The notes beneath the pieces were generated by a model that did no database searches, was not told where the DNA came from, and saw only the letters and a list, made by a program, of their open reading frames with translations. Both the position numbers and the translations under genes were made by a program. This document shows positions 1 to 7,118 of a stretch of 18,344 nucleotides of DNA, in pieces; the first letter of the stretch is position 1; every line of letters begins with the position of its first letter. Source of the stretch: Coriobacteriales bacterium. Its GTDB lineage: Bacteria > Actinomycetota > Coriobacteriia > Coriobacteriales > JAEZZM01. The DNA is taken from positions 1-18,344 of the forward strand of contig JASBYZ010000023.1 of the NCBI GenBank assembly GCA_029983705.1, read 5' to 3'.

Positions 1-254
1 ATAGAAGGATTACCAAATAAGATTGAGCTTGCTACAACCTTAATAATCATAATGAGCAAACCTGGAAGATACCCGTAGGCAACAATGGTAAAGAGCACCA
101 AGATATTTCCAAGACCAAGCTTTACACCAGGAACAGCAAAAGGAAGTGGAATTAGGTACTCAACATAGCCAAACACTAGTGCTAGACCTATTAATATTCC
201 GTAGCGCGCAATAGCTTGATTAGAAATGCGCCCTGAATGTTCTGCCTTAGGCAT
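1..254 (-). CDS. Gx transporter family (Hpre_diP_synt_I-like) membrane protein, N-terminal part
   Basis: Reading down from an ATG at 254-252 gives an open frame of about 84 codons that runs off the window edge, so only the N-terminus is visible. It starts MPKAEHSGRISNQAIARYG and continues with hydrophobic segments and the motif VPGVKLGLGNILVLF, followed by another membrane stretch ending SSILFGNPS. This pattern fits the family once named heptaprenyl diphosphate synthase component I and now usually called Gx transporter. These are small integral membrane proteins of unclear substrate, related to ECF-type S components. The frame lies downstream of the opp terminator and is probably a separate transcription unit. 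A weak GAAAG stretch upstream may be its ribosome binding site. Family assignment rests on the glycine-rich motif and hydrophobicity only. Confidence 0.72.
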   Translation of the reverse strand, partial: MPKAEHSGRISNQAIARYGILIGLALVFGYVEYLIPLPFAVPGVKLGLGNILVLFTIVAYGYLPGLLIMIIKVVASSILFGNPS

Positions 255-299
255 ATACGTATAACTTTCTTTCAGACAACAATATTGCTAAACCTTATC

Positions 300-332
300 G
301 TATAGTTATGCATTTAACGCGTATATTGTAAA
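300..332 (-). promoter_or_regulatory. Weak candidate promoter for the Gx transporter gene
   Basis: On the minus strand a TTTACA hexamer (plus 327-332) stands 17-18 bases before an AT-rich ATAACTAT stretch. It lies between the opp terminator and the ATG at 254. The -35 match is good but the -10 match is poor. Its placement is the main argument, since a gene after a terminator needs its own promoter. Confidence 0.25.
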
Positions 333-350
333 ACTTATAGCACTTCTCAA

Positions 351-390
351 AATAAAAAACAGAGAGCACACACCCGAAGATGTATGCTCT
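351..390 (-). terminator. Intrinsic terminator after oppF
   Basis: On the minus strand AGAGCATACA (390-381), an 8-base loop and TGTGTGCTCT (372-363) form a 10-bp stem with one G-T pair. After CT comes a T-rich run, GTTTTTTATT. It lies 25 bp past the oppF stop and closes the opp operon, separating it from the gene at 1-254. Confidence 0.85.
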
Positions 391-414
391 CCAAAAAAGT
401 TTAAGTCAAAGCTC

Positions 415-1458
415 TTAAAGCTCGATAGAAGATTCCTTAATAGGATAAGGCTTTGCAAAGTGACAAGCGCACTTATGTCCTGGTGCAACCTCTTTAAGCT
501 CAGGCTTTTCTTCAGAACAAATTTGCTGAGCTATAGGGCAGCGGGTATGGAATCTGCATCCACTTGGTGGATCAGATGGTGATGGTGGATCACCTTTAAG
601 TACGATTCTGCTTCTTGAGCGCTGAATATCAGGATCAGGAATTGGAACAGCAGATAAAAGTGACTGAGTATATGGATGATGAGGTTTTTGATAGAGCTGT
701 TTCCAGTCTGAAATCTCAACAATATTGCCTAAGTACATAACTGCAACCCTGTCTGAAATATGCTGCACAACTGAGAGGTCATGAGCAATAAAGAGGTAGG
801 CAGAGTTGTACTGTCTTTGAAGGTCTTTAAGTAGGTTTAAAACCTGAGCTTGAATAGAAACGTCAAGCGCAGATACTGGCTCGTCGCAAATAACAAGCTT
901 TGGCTGAAGTGCAAAAGCACGTGCAATACCAATTCTTTGACGCTGACCACCAGAAAACTCATGAGGATATCTATTTATATGTTCAGGGTTGAGTCCAACA
1001 ACTTTGAGAAGTTCTTGAACGCGCTCAGTTCTATCTTTTTTTGAATCCATCATATTATGGATAACTAAAGGCTCAGAGATAATCTCGTTAATAGTCATAC
1101 GAGGGTTAAGTGATGCATATGGATCTTGGAAGATAAATTGCATCTCTTTTCTAAAGTCCTTTAGTTCTTTTCGATTCATCTTAAGAACGTCTCTACCCTC
1201 AAAATGAACTTCACCTTCTGTAGGTTCAGTAAGTCTCATGAGGCATCTACCGGTAGTAGATTTACCACAACCAGACTCACCTACCAGACCTAAGGTCTCT
1301 CCTGCGTGAACCTCAAATGAAATATCATCTACAGCAGATACACTACCAGATAGTTTTGATGACAAAAGTCCTGACCCGAGAGGGAATCTTTTAGAGAGGT
1401 GTTTAACCTCTAAAAGCGGAGCTTTTTCTTGGAGTTCTGAGTTAGCATAAACTTCCAT
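415..1458 (-). CDS. oppF: Oligopeptide ABC transporter ATP-binding protein OppF
   Basis: One of two ATPases that power peptide import through the OppB/OppC channel on the cytoplasmic face of the membrane. The 347-residue protein has every ABC element: Walker A GESGCGKST (60-68), Q-loop Gln111, signature FSGGQRQR (168-175), Walker B LVICDEP (188-194) with catalytic Glu193, and switch His226. The C-terminal extension of the oligopeptide/dipeptide family follows (HHPYT, then Cys301, Cys307, Cys314, Cys330 and Cys332). The conserved Cys cluster of this family has been reported to hold an iron-sulfur cluster in some relatives, which is not proven here. The ATG at 1458 is preceded by GGGAGGG inside the end of oppD. 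The gene starts 6 bp after oppD and is the last of the operon. The 15 residues before the ABC core are variable, so a slightly later start cannot be excluded. Confidence 0.93.
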   Translation of the reverse strand: MEVYANSELQEKAPLLEVKHLSKRFPLGSGLLSSKLSGSVSAVDDISFEVHAGETLGLVGESGCGKSTTGRCLMRLTEPTEGEVHFEGRDVLKMNRKELKDFRKEMQFIFQDPYASLNPRMTINEIISEPLVIHNMMDSKKDRTERVQELLKVVGLNPEHINRYPHEFSGGQRQRIGIARAFALQPKLVICDEPVSALDVSIQAQVLNLLKDLQRQYNSAYLFIAHDLSVVQHISDRVAVMYLGNIVEISDWKQLYQKPHHPYTQSLLSAVPIPDPDIQRSRSRIVLKGDPPSPSDPPSGCRFHTRCPIAQQICSEEKPELKEVAPGHKCACHFAKPYPIKESSIEL

Positions 1459-1464
1459 GATAAG

Positions 1465-2595
1465 CTATGCCCTCCCTTCTACATGCTCTTGCTCGCCCGT
1501 AGCAAACTCTGTGTCACCCGAACGTGAGCTTTTTGGTCTAAATTTATTTGCAAAATCATTGTCTAGTGCAAAGTGACAGGTGCAGTAATGACCCTCTCCC
1601 ACATAGAGCGCCTCAGGCCTTTTATCAAAGCACACAGCTTGTGCATATGGACAACGTGGTGAGAATGAGCAGCCCTTAGGTACATCAACAAGTGATGGCG
1701 GATTTCCCTTAATTGGGGTGAGGCGCTTTTTCTCATCCATTTTTTGTTCTGGAATAGACTGAATAAGTCCCCAGGTATAAGGGTGGTGAGACTCATAAAA
1801 TATCTCTTCTGCACTACCATATTCAACCGGAGCACCTGCATACATAACCATGATTTTATCGGCCATATTAGCCACAACACCTAAGTCATGGGTAATCATG
1901 ATTATTGCGTTACCATTTTTCTCCTGCATTTCAACCATAAGCTCAAGAATCTGAGCTTGTATGGTAACGTCAAGAGCGGTAGTTGGCTCATCGGCAATAA
2001 TAATATCTGGATTGCAGGCAAGCGCCATAGCAATCATAACTCTTTGGCGCATACCACCAGAAAACTGGTGAGGGTACTCATTAACTCTTACAGAAGGGTT
2101 AGGAATTCCAACCAAATCCAAAAGCTTAATTGCAGCTTCTTTAGCTTCCTTTTTAGAGTAACCCTTGTGAATACGCAGACCCTCTCCTACCTGGTCTCCA
2201 ATCTTATATACCGGATTGAGTGAAGACATAGGGTCTTGGAAAATCATCGCAATATCATTACCGCGAAGTTTTCTCATCTTTTCTTCTGGCAAGTTTAGAA
2301 TTGACTTACCCTTATACCTTACATCTCCGCCTTCAATCTTACCTGGAGGCATTTTAATAAGACCCATGATGGTCATTGCAGTAACTGATTTACCTGAACC
2401 AGATTCACCTACAATGCCTAAAGTCTCTCCTCGATCTAAGGTATAACTAACACCATCAACTGCCTTAACAATGCCGTCTTTGGTGTGAAAGTGCATTTTT
2501 AAATTATCGACCTCTAAAAGATGGCCGCTATAAGATTCAGCTGACCCAAGCTCCTGTGACTCAGCTGTCTTCTCTCCTTTTTTAAGTAAAGCCAT
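1465..2595 (-). CDS. oppD: Oligopeptide ABC transporter ATP-binding protein OppD
   Basis: Partner ATPase of OppF, giving the asymmetric ATPase pair typical of Opp/Dpp importers. The 376-residue protein has Walker A GESGSGKS (63-70), Q-loop Gln120, signature FSGGMRQR (178-185), Walker B IIIADEP (198-204) with Glu203, and His236. The C-terminal extension holds HHPYTW and Cys309, Cys315, Cys322, Cys338 and Cys340. FSGGM here, against FSGGQ in the neighbour, is the usual OppD versus OppF difference. Two tails are longer than in many homologues. The first 25 residues come before the ABC core. A charged C-terminal tail (about 346-376) follows the Cys-rich region. AGAGAGGG lies 5 bases before the ATG. 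The gene starts 11 bp after oppC. Confidence 0.93.
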   Translation of the reverse strand: MALLKKGEKTAESQELGSAESYSGHLLEVDNLKMHFHTKDGIVKAVDGVSYTLDRGETLGIVGESGSGKSVTAMTIMGLIKMPPGKIEGGDVRYKGKSILNLPEEKMRKLRGNDIAMIFQDPMSSLNPVYKIGDQVGEGLRIHKGYSKKEAKEAAIKLLDLVGIPNPSVRVNEYPHQFSGGMRQRVMIAMALACNPDIIIADEPTTALDVTIQAQILELMVEMQEKNGNAIIMITHDLGVVANMADKIMVMYAGAPVEYGSAEEIFYESHHPYTWGLIQSIPEQKMDEKKRLTPIKGNPPSLVDVPKGCSFSPRCPYAQAVCFDKRPEALYVGEGHYCTCHFALDNDFANKFRPKSSRSGDTEFATGEQEHVEGRA

Positions 2596-2606
2596 AATTC
2601 CCTCTC

Positions 2607-3602
2607 TTAGGCGTCTTTCAGTTTTACATCCAAAGCGTCGCGCAAACCGTCACCAAGTAAGGTAAATGAAAGCACGGTTGATAGGATTGCAAATCCAGGT
2701 GCAAGCATAATCCACGGAGCATTTGCGAGATATGCACGACCGTCATTAATCATCTGTCCCCAAGATGGAGTTGGTGGGGTAACACCCATACCGATAAATG
2801 AAAGTGCTGACTCGGTGAGTATAGCACCACCGATTGACATGGTTGCATATACCACAATAGATGCAACTGCATTTGGGAAGATGTGACGTGCAATAATGCG
2901 AACGTCTGATGCACCAAGTGCGCGAGCAGCTGAAATGTAGTCGTTTTCTTGAACAGACAAAATTGCTGATCTAAATACACGAGCAATTGAAGGCCAACCT
3001 AAGATACCAATAGCAATAAATACGTTTTGGAAACCAGGGCCAATAACTGCAAGCATTGCAATAACAAAAAGGATGTATGGGAAGGCTAAAAAGATATCAG
3101 CCAAACGCATGATAATCATGTCTAACCAGCCGCCATAGTAAGCAGCAAGCGCACCCATAACCAAACCAATTGCCGTTGAGATTGCAGTAGCTAAAATACC
3201 AACTGCTAAAGATACGCGAGTACCATAGATAATTCTTACCAAAACATCTCTACCCAAAAGGTCAGTACCAAAAGGGTGCTCAAGTGATGGTGGCAAAAGT
3301 GAAAGCTTTGCGGTATCAGCAGATGAAATCTCAATTGGAGAACCTAAGAGTTGTGGCGCCCAAAGATCACAAGTTAGTGCGACAAGAACAATAAAAACAA
3401 TCCAACATGCAGCAATGATTGCAAGTTTATTTTGTTTTAAACGATTCCAAGCATCTCCCCAAAGAGTACGGGAAGGACCACTGTGTTTCTCGGCATCTTT
3501 GTTGAGTTGGGGATTGTTGTCAGCACCATGAGCATTATTTGCAGCGGCTGCTCTTTCTTTTTCCCAAACTAATGCTTGGCTCTGTTGTGAGTTTGTAGTC
3601 AT
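2607..3602 (-). CDS. oppC: Oligopeptide ABC transporter permease OppC
   Basis: Second transmembrane subunit of the peptide importer, in the BPD_transp_1 (MetI-like) family. The 331-residue protein begins with a hydrophilic cytoplasmic tail of about 55 residues rich in Asn, Ala and Gln, longer than in many homologues. The first membrane helix follows (about 58-80). Next come the periplasmic loop and HPFGTDLLGRDV (109-120), a motif typical of DppC/OppC. The permease core holds the ATPase-contact EAA loop, around RALGASDVRIIARH (227-240). The family signature LGDGLRDALD lies at the C-terminus. Its ATG overlaps the oppB stop as TAATG, with AAGGAG 6-7 bases upstream, so its translation is probably coupled to oppB. 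Confidence 0.93.
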   Translation of the reverse strand: MTTNSQQSQALVWEKERAAAANNAHGADNNPQLNKDAEKHSGPSRTLWGDAWNRLKQNKLAIIAACWIVFIVLVALTCDLWAPQLLGSPIEISSADTAKLSLLPPSLEHPFGTDLLGRDVLVRIIYGTRVSLAVGILATAISTAIGLVMGALAAYYGGWLDMIIMRLADIFLAFPYILFVIAMLAVIGPGFQNVFIAIGILGWPSIARVFRSAILSVQENDYISAARALGASDVRIIARHIFPNAVASIVVYATMSIGGAILTESALSFIGMGVTPPTPSWGQMINDGRAYLANAPWIMLAPGFAILSTVLSFTLLGDGLRDALDVKLKDA

Positions 3603-4636
3603 TAGTTCTCCTTCTTATTGCCGTATCTAATGCGTGGGTCTAAGAAGGCGTAACTTATGTCCACGATTAAAGAAATAACCAATACAACAACAACGACCAA
3701 GGTAACTCCACCCATAACTACAGGCCAGTCACGCATGGTAATTGCACGATAAATCTCATATCCAATACCAGGCCAGTTAAAAACTGTCTCGGTTAAGATT
3801 GCACCTGAAAGCATTGAACCAAAGTCAATACCAATATAGGTAACAACTGGGATAAGAGCATTTTTGAGTGCATGTTTAAGGATGACTTGTCTAGAATTGA
3901 GACCCTTAGCAATTGCCGTTCTAATGTAGTCCATATTGAGGGTCTCAAGTAATTGAGAACGCATAATACGGGCAGCATAAGCAGTTGACACAGAAGCTAA
4001 AGTAATAGCTGGTAAGATGTAGTGCATCCAGCTTTGAAACTCAGATACTGCTCCACCGGCACCACTCATTGGCATATAAAAGCCCCCGCCAGTCCATTCT
4101 TTGAGCTTAATACCAAAGAAGAGCTGGAGGAGCATACCAAGCCAGAAGGCCGGCATCGCCACAAGTATTGATGTTGAAAGTGTAACCAATACGTCCCAAA
4201 ACGAATATCGCTTAATTGCAGATATCATACCTGCGCCAATACCTACTATTATCTCGATAACGATAGCTACTGCCGCAAGCCTTATTGTGTAGGGGTACTT
4301 ATCTTTAAAGATGTCCAAAACTGGAACTTTCTTTTGATACGACTCACCCAAATCTCCGTGGAGCAGATCTGAGATATAGTAGCCATACTGAGCTACCGTA
4401 CTTTCTGGAATGGTATTTCCATTCTCGTCAAAGATAGGTAATCCCTGGTCATCAACCTTAATCAGGTGATTTGCTGCACGCAATTGTAGTTCAACCTCTG
4501 GTGCAAGTGACTTCTCTCCCGCAATCAATTTGATTGGGTCACCAGGAACAATGTTTGTTAGTGCAAATAAGATTACGGTCACACCAATAAACACCGGAAT
4601 AAACTGCAATATACGTTTTAGGATGTATTTAAGCAT
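3602..4636 (-). CDS. oppB: Oligopeptide ABC transporter permease OppB
   Basis: First transmembrane subunit of the importer. The 344-residue protein starts MLKYILKRILQFIPVFIGVT, the usual OppB/DppB N-terminus, with membrane helix 1 at about 9-29. LTNIVPGDP and LLHGDLGESY (91-100) mark the periplasmic part. The BPD_transp_1 core carries the EAA loop (about 238-262, AKGLNSRQVILKHALKNA), and the C-terminus has the family motif FLDPRIRYG. Residues about 60-80 form a polar, Asp/Asn/Gly-rich stretch (DDQGLPIFDENGNTIPEST) that looks like an insertion compared with the short loop in E. coli DppB. GGAG lies 9 bases before the ATG. It is separated from oppA by 125 bp holding a strong hairpin and is directly joined to oppC. 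Confidence 0.93.
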   Translation of the reverse strand: MLKYILKRILQFIPVFIGVTVILFALTNIVPGDPIKLIAGEKSLAPEVELQLRAANHLIKVDDQGLPIFDENGNTIPESTVAQYGYYISDLLHGDLGESYQKKVPVLDIFKDKYPYTIRLAAVAIVIEIIVGIGAGMISAIKRYSFWDVLVTLSTSILVAMPAFWLGMLLQLFFGIKLKEWTGGGFYMPMSGAGGAVSEFQSWMHYILPAITLASVSTAYAARIMRSQLLETLNMDYIRTAIAKGLNSRQVILKHALKNALIPVVTYIGIDFGSMLSGAILTETVFNWPGIGYEIYRAITMRDWPVVMGGVTLVVVVVLVISLIVDISYAFLDPRIRYGNKKEN

Positions 4637-4674
4637 CTAATAATCTCCGGACTTCCAATATTTACAAATGCAAA

Positions 4675-4710
4675 AGGAGTACCTTGCTCCCTAACAGCTA
4701 AGGTACTCCT
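4675..4710 (-). terminator. Hairpin between oppA and oppB, probable partial terminator or mRNA stabiliser
   Basis: A perfect 11-bp inverted repeat, AGGAGTACCTT (4675-4685) and AAGGTACTCCT (4700-4710), with a 14-base loop. On the minus strand it is followed by TTTTGCATTTG, only a short T run. It sits 51 bp past the oppA stop and 38 bp before oppB. In many binding-protein transporter operons such a hairpin makes the binding protein more abundant than the membrane subunits, by partial termination or by blocking 3' decay. That role is inferred here. Confidence 0.7.
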
Positions 4711-4761
4711 AAGAGTTTACATTATTTGCTAACGTCATACAAAATAATGCATACTAAAAAT

Positions 4762-6480
4762 TTACTCGCTTAACCAAGCCTTGGTGAAGTTAATAAGCTT
4801 GGTAGGTCCAACATAGAGGTTGTTAAGTCTCTTAGAACCAACCTTGGTGTGGCGATAGAACATAAGCGGAATTACAGGCATATCCTGTGAAATAAGCTTA
4901 TCTGCCTCGCGGAACTTATTAACGCGCTCAAAGTTGTCAACAGTTTGACGAGCCTCAGTTAAAAGCTTGTCAACCTCTGGGTTTGAGTATTGTGAGCGGT
5001 TGTCACCGTTGTCAGTATAGAACAGTGGGAAGAGGAAGTTATCCATAATTGCATAATCTGCAACCCAACCAAGACGACCAATTTGGTAGTCTCCAGCTTG
5101 AAGTGATTGTAGGTATGCAGCCCACTCTTGAGTTTGAATGTCAGCCTCGATACCAACAGACTTAAGGTCTGATTGGATAAGCTGCATAATCTCCTCATGG
5201 CCACCGCCTGAGTTTGCTTGAAGGGTAAAGCTTAAGCCGCGGCTTCCACCATTGTCTGGGTAACCTGCTGCGTCAAGTGCTGCCTTTGCCTTCTCAACAT
5301 CGTAGTGTGAAGACTCCCAAGCGCCCTCTTTGTAGCCGTCAATTCCTGGAGGTACGATTCCGTCTGCAGGAACACGTGAACCCTCAAAGATGGTGTCGCA
5401 AATTGCTTGACGGTTAATTGCGTAAGAAACACCCTTACGTACGTCAACGTTTGAGAACACATCGTCTTTACAGTTGGTTGCGAGGTAGTAAGTTGAGGTC
5501 TCCTCACCATTAAGTACCTGCTTACCAGGGTTAACGGTATAGCCGTCGTCTGATACGCCGTACTTCTCTGAAACCTCACCAATTCTTCCAACAGGAATCT
5601 CGGTTAAATCTAAGGTACCAGCCTCAAACTCGGTAAATGCAGTTTGTGGGTCTTTGTAGATCATAAAGTCAACGCCGTCTACAAGAGCCTTCTCGCCGTA
5701 GTAATCATCAAAACGAACAACCTTGATGTACTGGCTGTCTACCCACTCGCCTTCCATCTTGAAAGGACCGTTACCAATTGGAGCTAAGAAGAACTTATCA
5801 AAGTCCTCAGCTGCACCACCTGATGGAACAGGTGCAAGTGCTGGGTGAGCAGCAACATAAGCAAAGTCAGCGTATGGAGCGTTGAGGTTTACAACTAAGG
5901 TAAGGTCATCAGGAGTCTCAATATCAAGAGAGGTGCCTGAGCCAGCAATCATCTCATCATAGCCCTTAACTGAAGCTAAGTGATATGCAATAACTGATGG
6001 TTGAGTAGTAGTCTTAGGATTACAGATTCTCTCCCATGCATATTTGAAGTCTTTAGCAGTTACAGGGTCACCGTTGTGGAACTTTGCACCTTCACGAAGG
6101 TGGAAAGTAAATTGGGTTGCATCATCATTTGCTTCCCATGACTCGCATGCAAGTGGCTTTAACTTTTGATCGGTGTAATCAAAGTAGGTAAGCGCATCAA
6201 AAAGTGCATTACCAACAGAAGTACCTTGGTCTTCTTGCAGGTTAAATGGGTCAATTGAAGCTGGGTTAGTAATAAATACCTTGATGGTACCACCTTGAGT
6301 TGCACCACCTTGAGCAGGTGCACCAGCTTGGTCACTAGCAGCTTGCTCGCCTTCTGCAGCAGGTTTTACCCCACTGTCCTTTCTACCACAAGCACTGAGT
6401 GCTTCGATAGCTGAGGTAGCAAGAGCACCAGCAACAAAGGTGCGGCGGCCTAGAACCGTTTTCATCTTCTCTTCAGCCAT
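4762..6480 (-). CDS. oppA: Oligopeptide-binding lipoprotein OppA (SBP_bac_5 family)
   Basis: Extracytoplasmic peptide-binding subunit that hands substrate to OppB/OppC. The 572-residue protein has an N-terminal signal with twin arginines (GRRTFVAGALA, Arg12-Arg13) and a lipobox LSAC ending at Cys31. It therefore looks like a lipoprotein exported by the Tat route and anchored by a lipid on Cys31. A low-complexity Ala/Gly/Gln linker (about 35-63) joins it to the binding domain, which carries family motifs: FTFHLREGAKFHNGDPVTAKD, DVRKGVSYAINRQAI, and a C-terminal region with GWVADYAIMDNFLFPLF typical of peptide binders. Length is normal for the family. Glu26 inside the hydrophobic part of the signal is unusual. 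TAGGAGGATTC just before the ATG is a very strong ribosome binding site. First gene of the opp operon; the exact peptide preference cannot be read. Confidence 0.93.
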   Translation of the reverse strand: MAEEKMKTVLGRRTFVAGALATSAIEALSACGRKDSGVKPAAEGEQAASDQAGAPAQGGATQGGTIKVFITNPASIDPFNLQEDQGTSVGNALFDALTYFDYTDQKLKPLACESWEANDDATQFTFHLREGAKFHNGDPVTAKDFKYAWERICNPKTTTQPSVIAYHLASVKGYDEMIAGSGTSLDIETPDDLTLVVNLNAPYADFAYVAAHPALAPVPSGGAAEDFDKFFLAPIGNGPFKMEGEWVDSQYIKVVRFDDYYGEKALVDGVDFMIYKDPQTAFTEFEAGTLDLTEIPVGRIGEVSEKYGVSDDGYTVNPGKQVLNGEETSTYYLATNCKDDVFSNVDVRKGVSYAINRQAICDTIFEGSRVPADGIVPPGIDGYKEGAWESSHYDVEKAKAALDAAGYPDNGGSRGLSFTLQANSGGGHEEIMQLIQSDLKSVGIEADIQTQEWAAYLQSLQAGDYQIGRLGWVADYAIMDNFLFPLFYTDNGDNRSQYSNPEVDKLLTEARQTVDNFERVNKFREADKLISQDMPVIPLMFYRHTKVGSKRLNNLYVGPTKLINFTKAWLSE

Positions 6481-6500
6481 GAATCCTCCTAACGGATGTG

Positions 6501-6556
6501 TTTGCTTGAGGCTGTAGGACGATGAGTAATAGTTTTACGTCTACGACCCAAGCAAA
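6501..6556 (-). promoter_or_regulatory. Stem-loop in the oppA mRNA leader
   Basis: TTTGCTTG (6501-6508) and CAAGCAAA (6549-6556) are perfect inverted arms. Further pairing continues inward (GTAG against CTAC and neighbours) with small bulges, giving roughly 17 paired bases around a loop of about 18. On the minus strand the 3' arm ends about 10 bases before the oppA Shine-Dalgarno. The structure could tune translation or mRNA stability of oppA. No known riboswitch or T-box pattern was recognised. Confidence 0.5.
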
Positions 6557-6564
6557 TCGGACAC

Positions 6565-6587
6565 TCACAAATCAATTTTGATTGTGA
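6565..6587. promoter_or_regulatory. Inverted repeat upstream of oppA, possible operator
   Basis: TCACAAATCAA then TTGATTGTGA form a nearly perfect dyad (10 of 11 positions, one extra A in the left arm). It lies about 85-107 bases before the oppA start, next to the leader stem-loop. It could be a repressor site or part of the leader structure. The half-sites run TCACA...TGTGA, which is inverted relative to a CRP-type TGTGA...TCACA site, so CRP is not suggested. Confidence 0.3.
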
Positions 6588-6705
6588 TTCATTCCATTTT
6601 TCCTAAATTTTCGTTAAACGCAAGTTAAAATGAGCTTTTATTCAAACATTTTATTTAAGCGTAGCGAATGACTAGGCAAACGGGAATTCATATTGCATAA
6701 ATATG
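6588..6705 (-). promoter_or_regulatory. AT-rich region expected to hold the opp promoter
   Basis: The oppA-secG interval is 325 bp with no gene. Its parts are the secG terminator (6706-6740), this AT-rich stretch, the dyad at 6565-6587 and the leader hairpin at 6501-6556. The opp promoter must lie after the terminator, so most likely here. One weak candidate is TTGCCT then 16 bases then TAAATA on the minus strand, but no convincing -35/-10 pair stood out. Bases 6741-6805 hold AT-rich sequence with nothing recognisable. Confidence 0.35.
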
Positions 6706-6740
6706 GCAATAAAAAAGTCCTAGGAAAAATGCCTAGGGCT
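6706..6740 (-). terminator. Intrinsic terminator after secG
   Basis: On the minus strand AGCCCTAGG (6740-6732), a 7-base loop and CCTAGGACT (6724-6716) form a 9-bp stem with one G-T pair, followed directly by TTTTTATTG. It lies 66 bp past the secG stop. It is the only good terminator found along the whole rapZ-to-secG run, which supports reading that run as one long transcription unit. Confidence 0.9.
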
Positions 6741-6805
6741 CTAATTGTAAACTAATTGAGTGTGATTTAAAGCACAATTTTAAAATTTAGATAAAATGTA
6801 CTAAT

Positions 6806-7066
6806 TTAACCGCGAGGAATAATCTCTCCAAGTGGATAGAAAATCATTGCAGCCAAACAGCACAACACAAATACGATTGCAAATGCAAGGGTAAGTTTAT
6901 CTAGGTTCTTCTCCATGATTGATGAACCACTTGCACTTGAATACAGTGATGAAGCAATCATGTCAGATACACCAGTGCCTTTACCTGAGTGCATAAGGAT
7001 TAAAACTACAAGTCCTGCACCAGAGATAAACCAGATAATTAATAAGGCAATTGTTAACGCGCTCAA
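6806..7066 (-). CDS. secG: Preprotein translocase subunit SecG
   Basis: Small membrane subunit of the SecYEG channel, which assists protein export. The 86-residue protein has the family layout: a first membrane helix (about 3-25), the conserved cytoplasmic-loop pattern LILMHSGKGTGVSDMI, a Ser-rich segment, and a second helix (about 56-78). Length is normal. The start is TTG (7066-7064), chosen because AGGAG lies 6 bases upstream. The gap to gpmI is 52 bp and holds no hairpin, so secG is most likely on the gpmI transcript. secG after the glycolytic genes is the common actinobacterial order. It is the last gene before the terminator. Confidence 0.92.
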   Translation of the reverse strand: MSALTIALLIIWFISGAGLVVLILMHSGKGTGVSDMIASSLYSSASGSSIMEKNLDKLTLAFAIVFVLCCLAAMIFYPLGEIIPRG

Positions 7067-7118
7067 GAAACACTCCTAGTAAATAATGTTTTAAATTGCA
7101 AGTAATAACGATAACACA

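Noticed and set aside
1888..2223. Plus-strand open frame of 111 codons opposite oppD
   Set aside because: It lies inside the conserved ABC core on the other strand and its product has no family pattern.
4720..4749. CATTATTT...AAATAATG inverted repeat after oppA
   Set aside because: All-AT 8-bp arms with a wide loop in AT-rich sequence are weak and easily due to chance; the neighbouring 11-bp hairpin is far stronger.
6565..6587. CRP/GlxR binding site before oppA
   Set aside because: Half-sites are in the order TCACA...TGTGA, inverted relative to the TGTGA...TCACA consensus, and the spacing does not fit.
7067..7118. Terminator or promoter between gpmI and secG
   Set aside because: The 52 bp are AT-rich but show no stem and no clear promoter boxes; cotranscription is the simpler reading.
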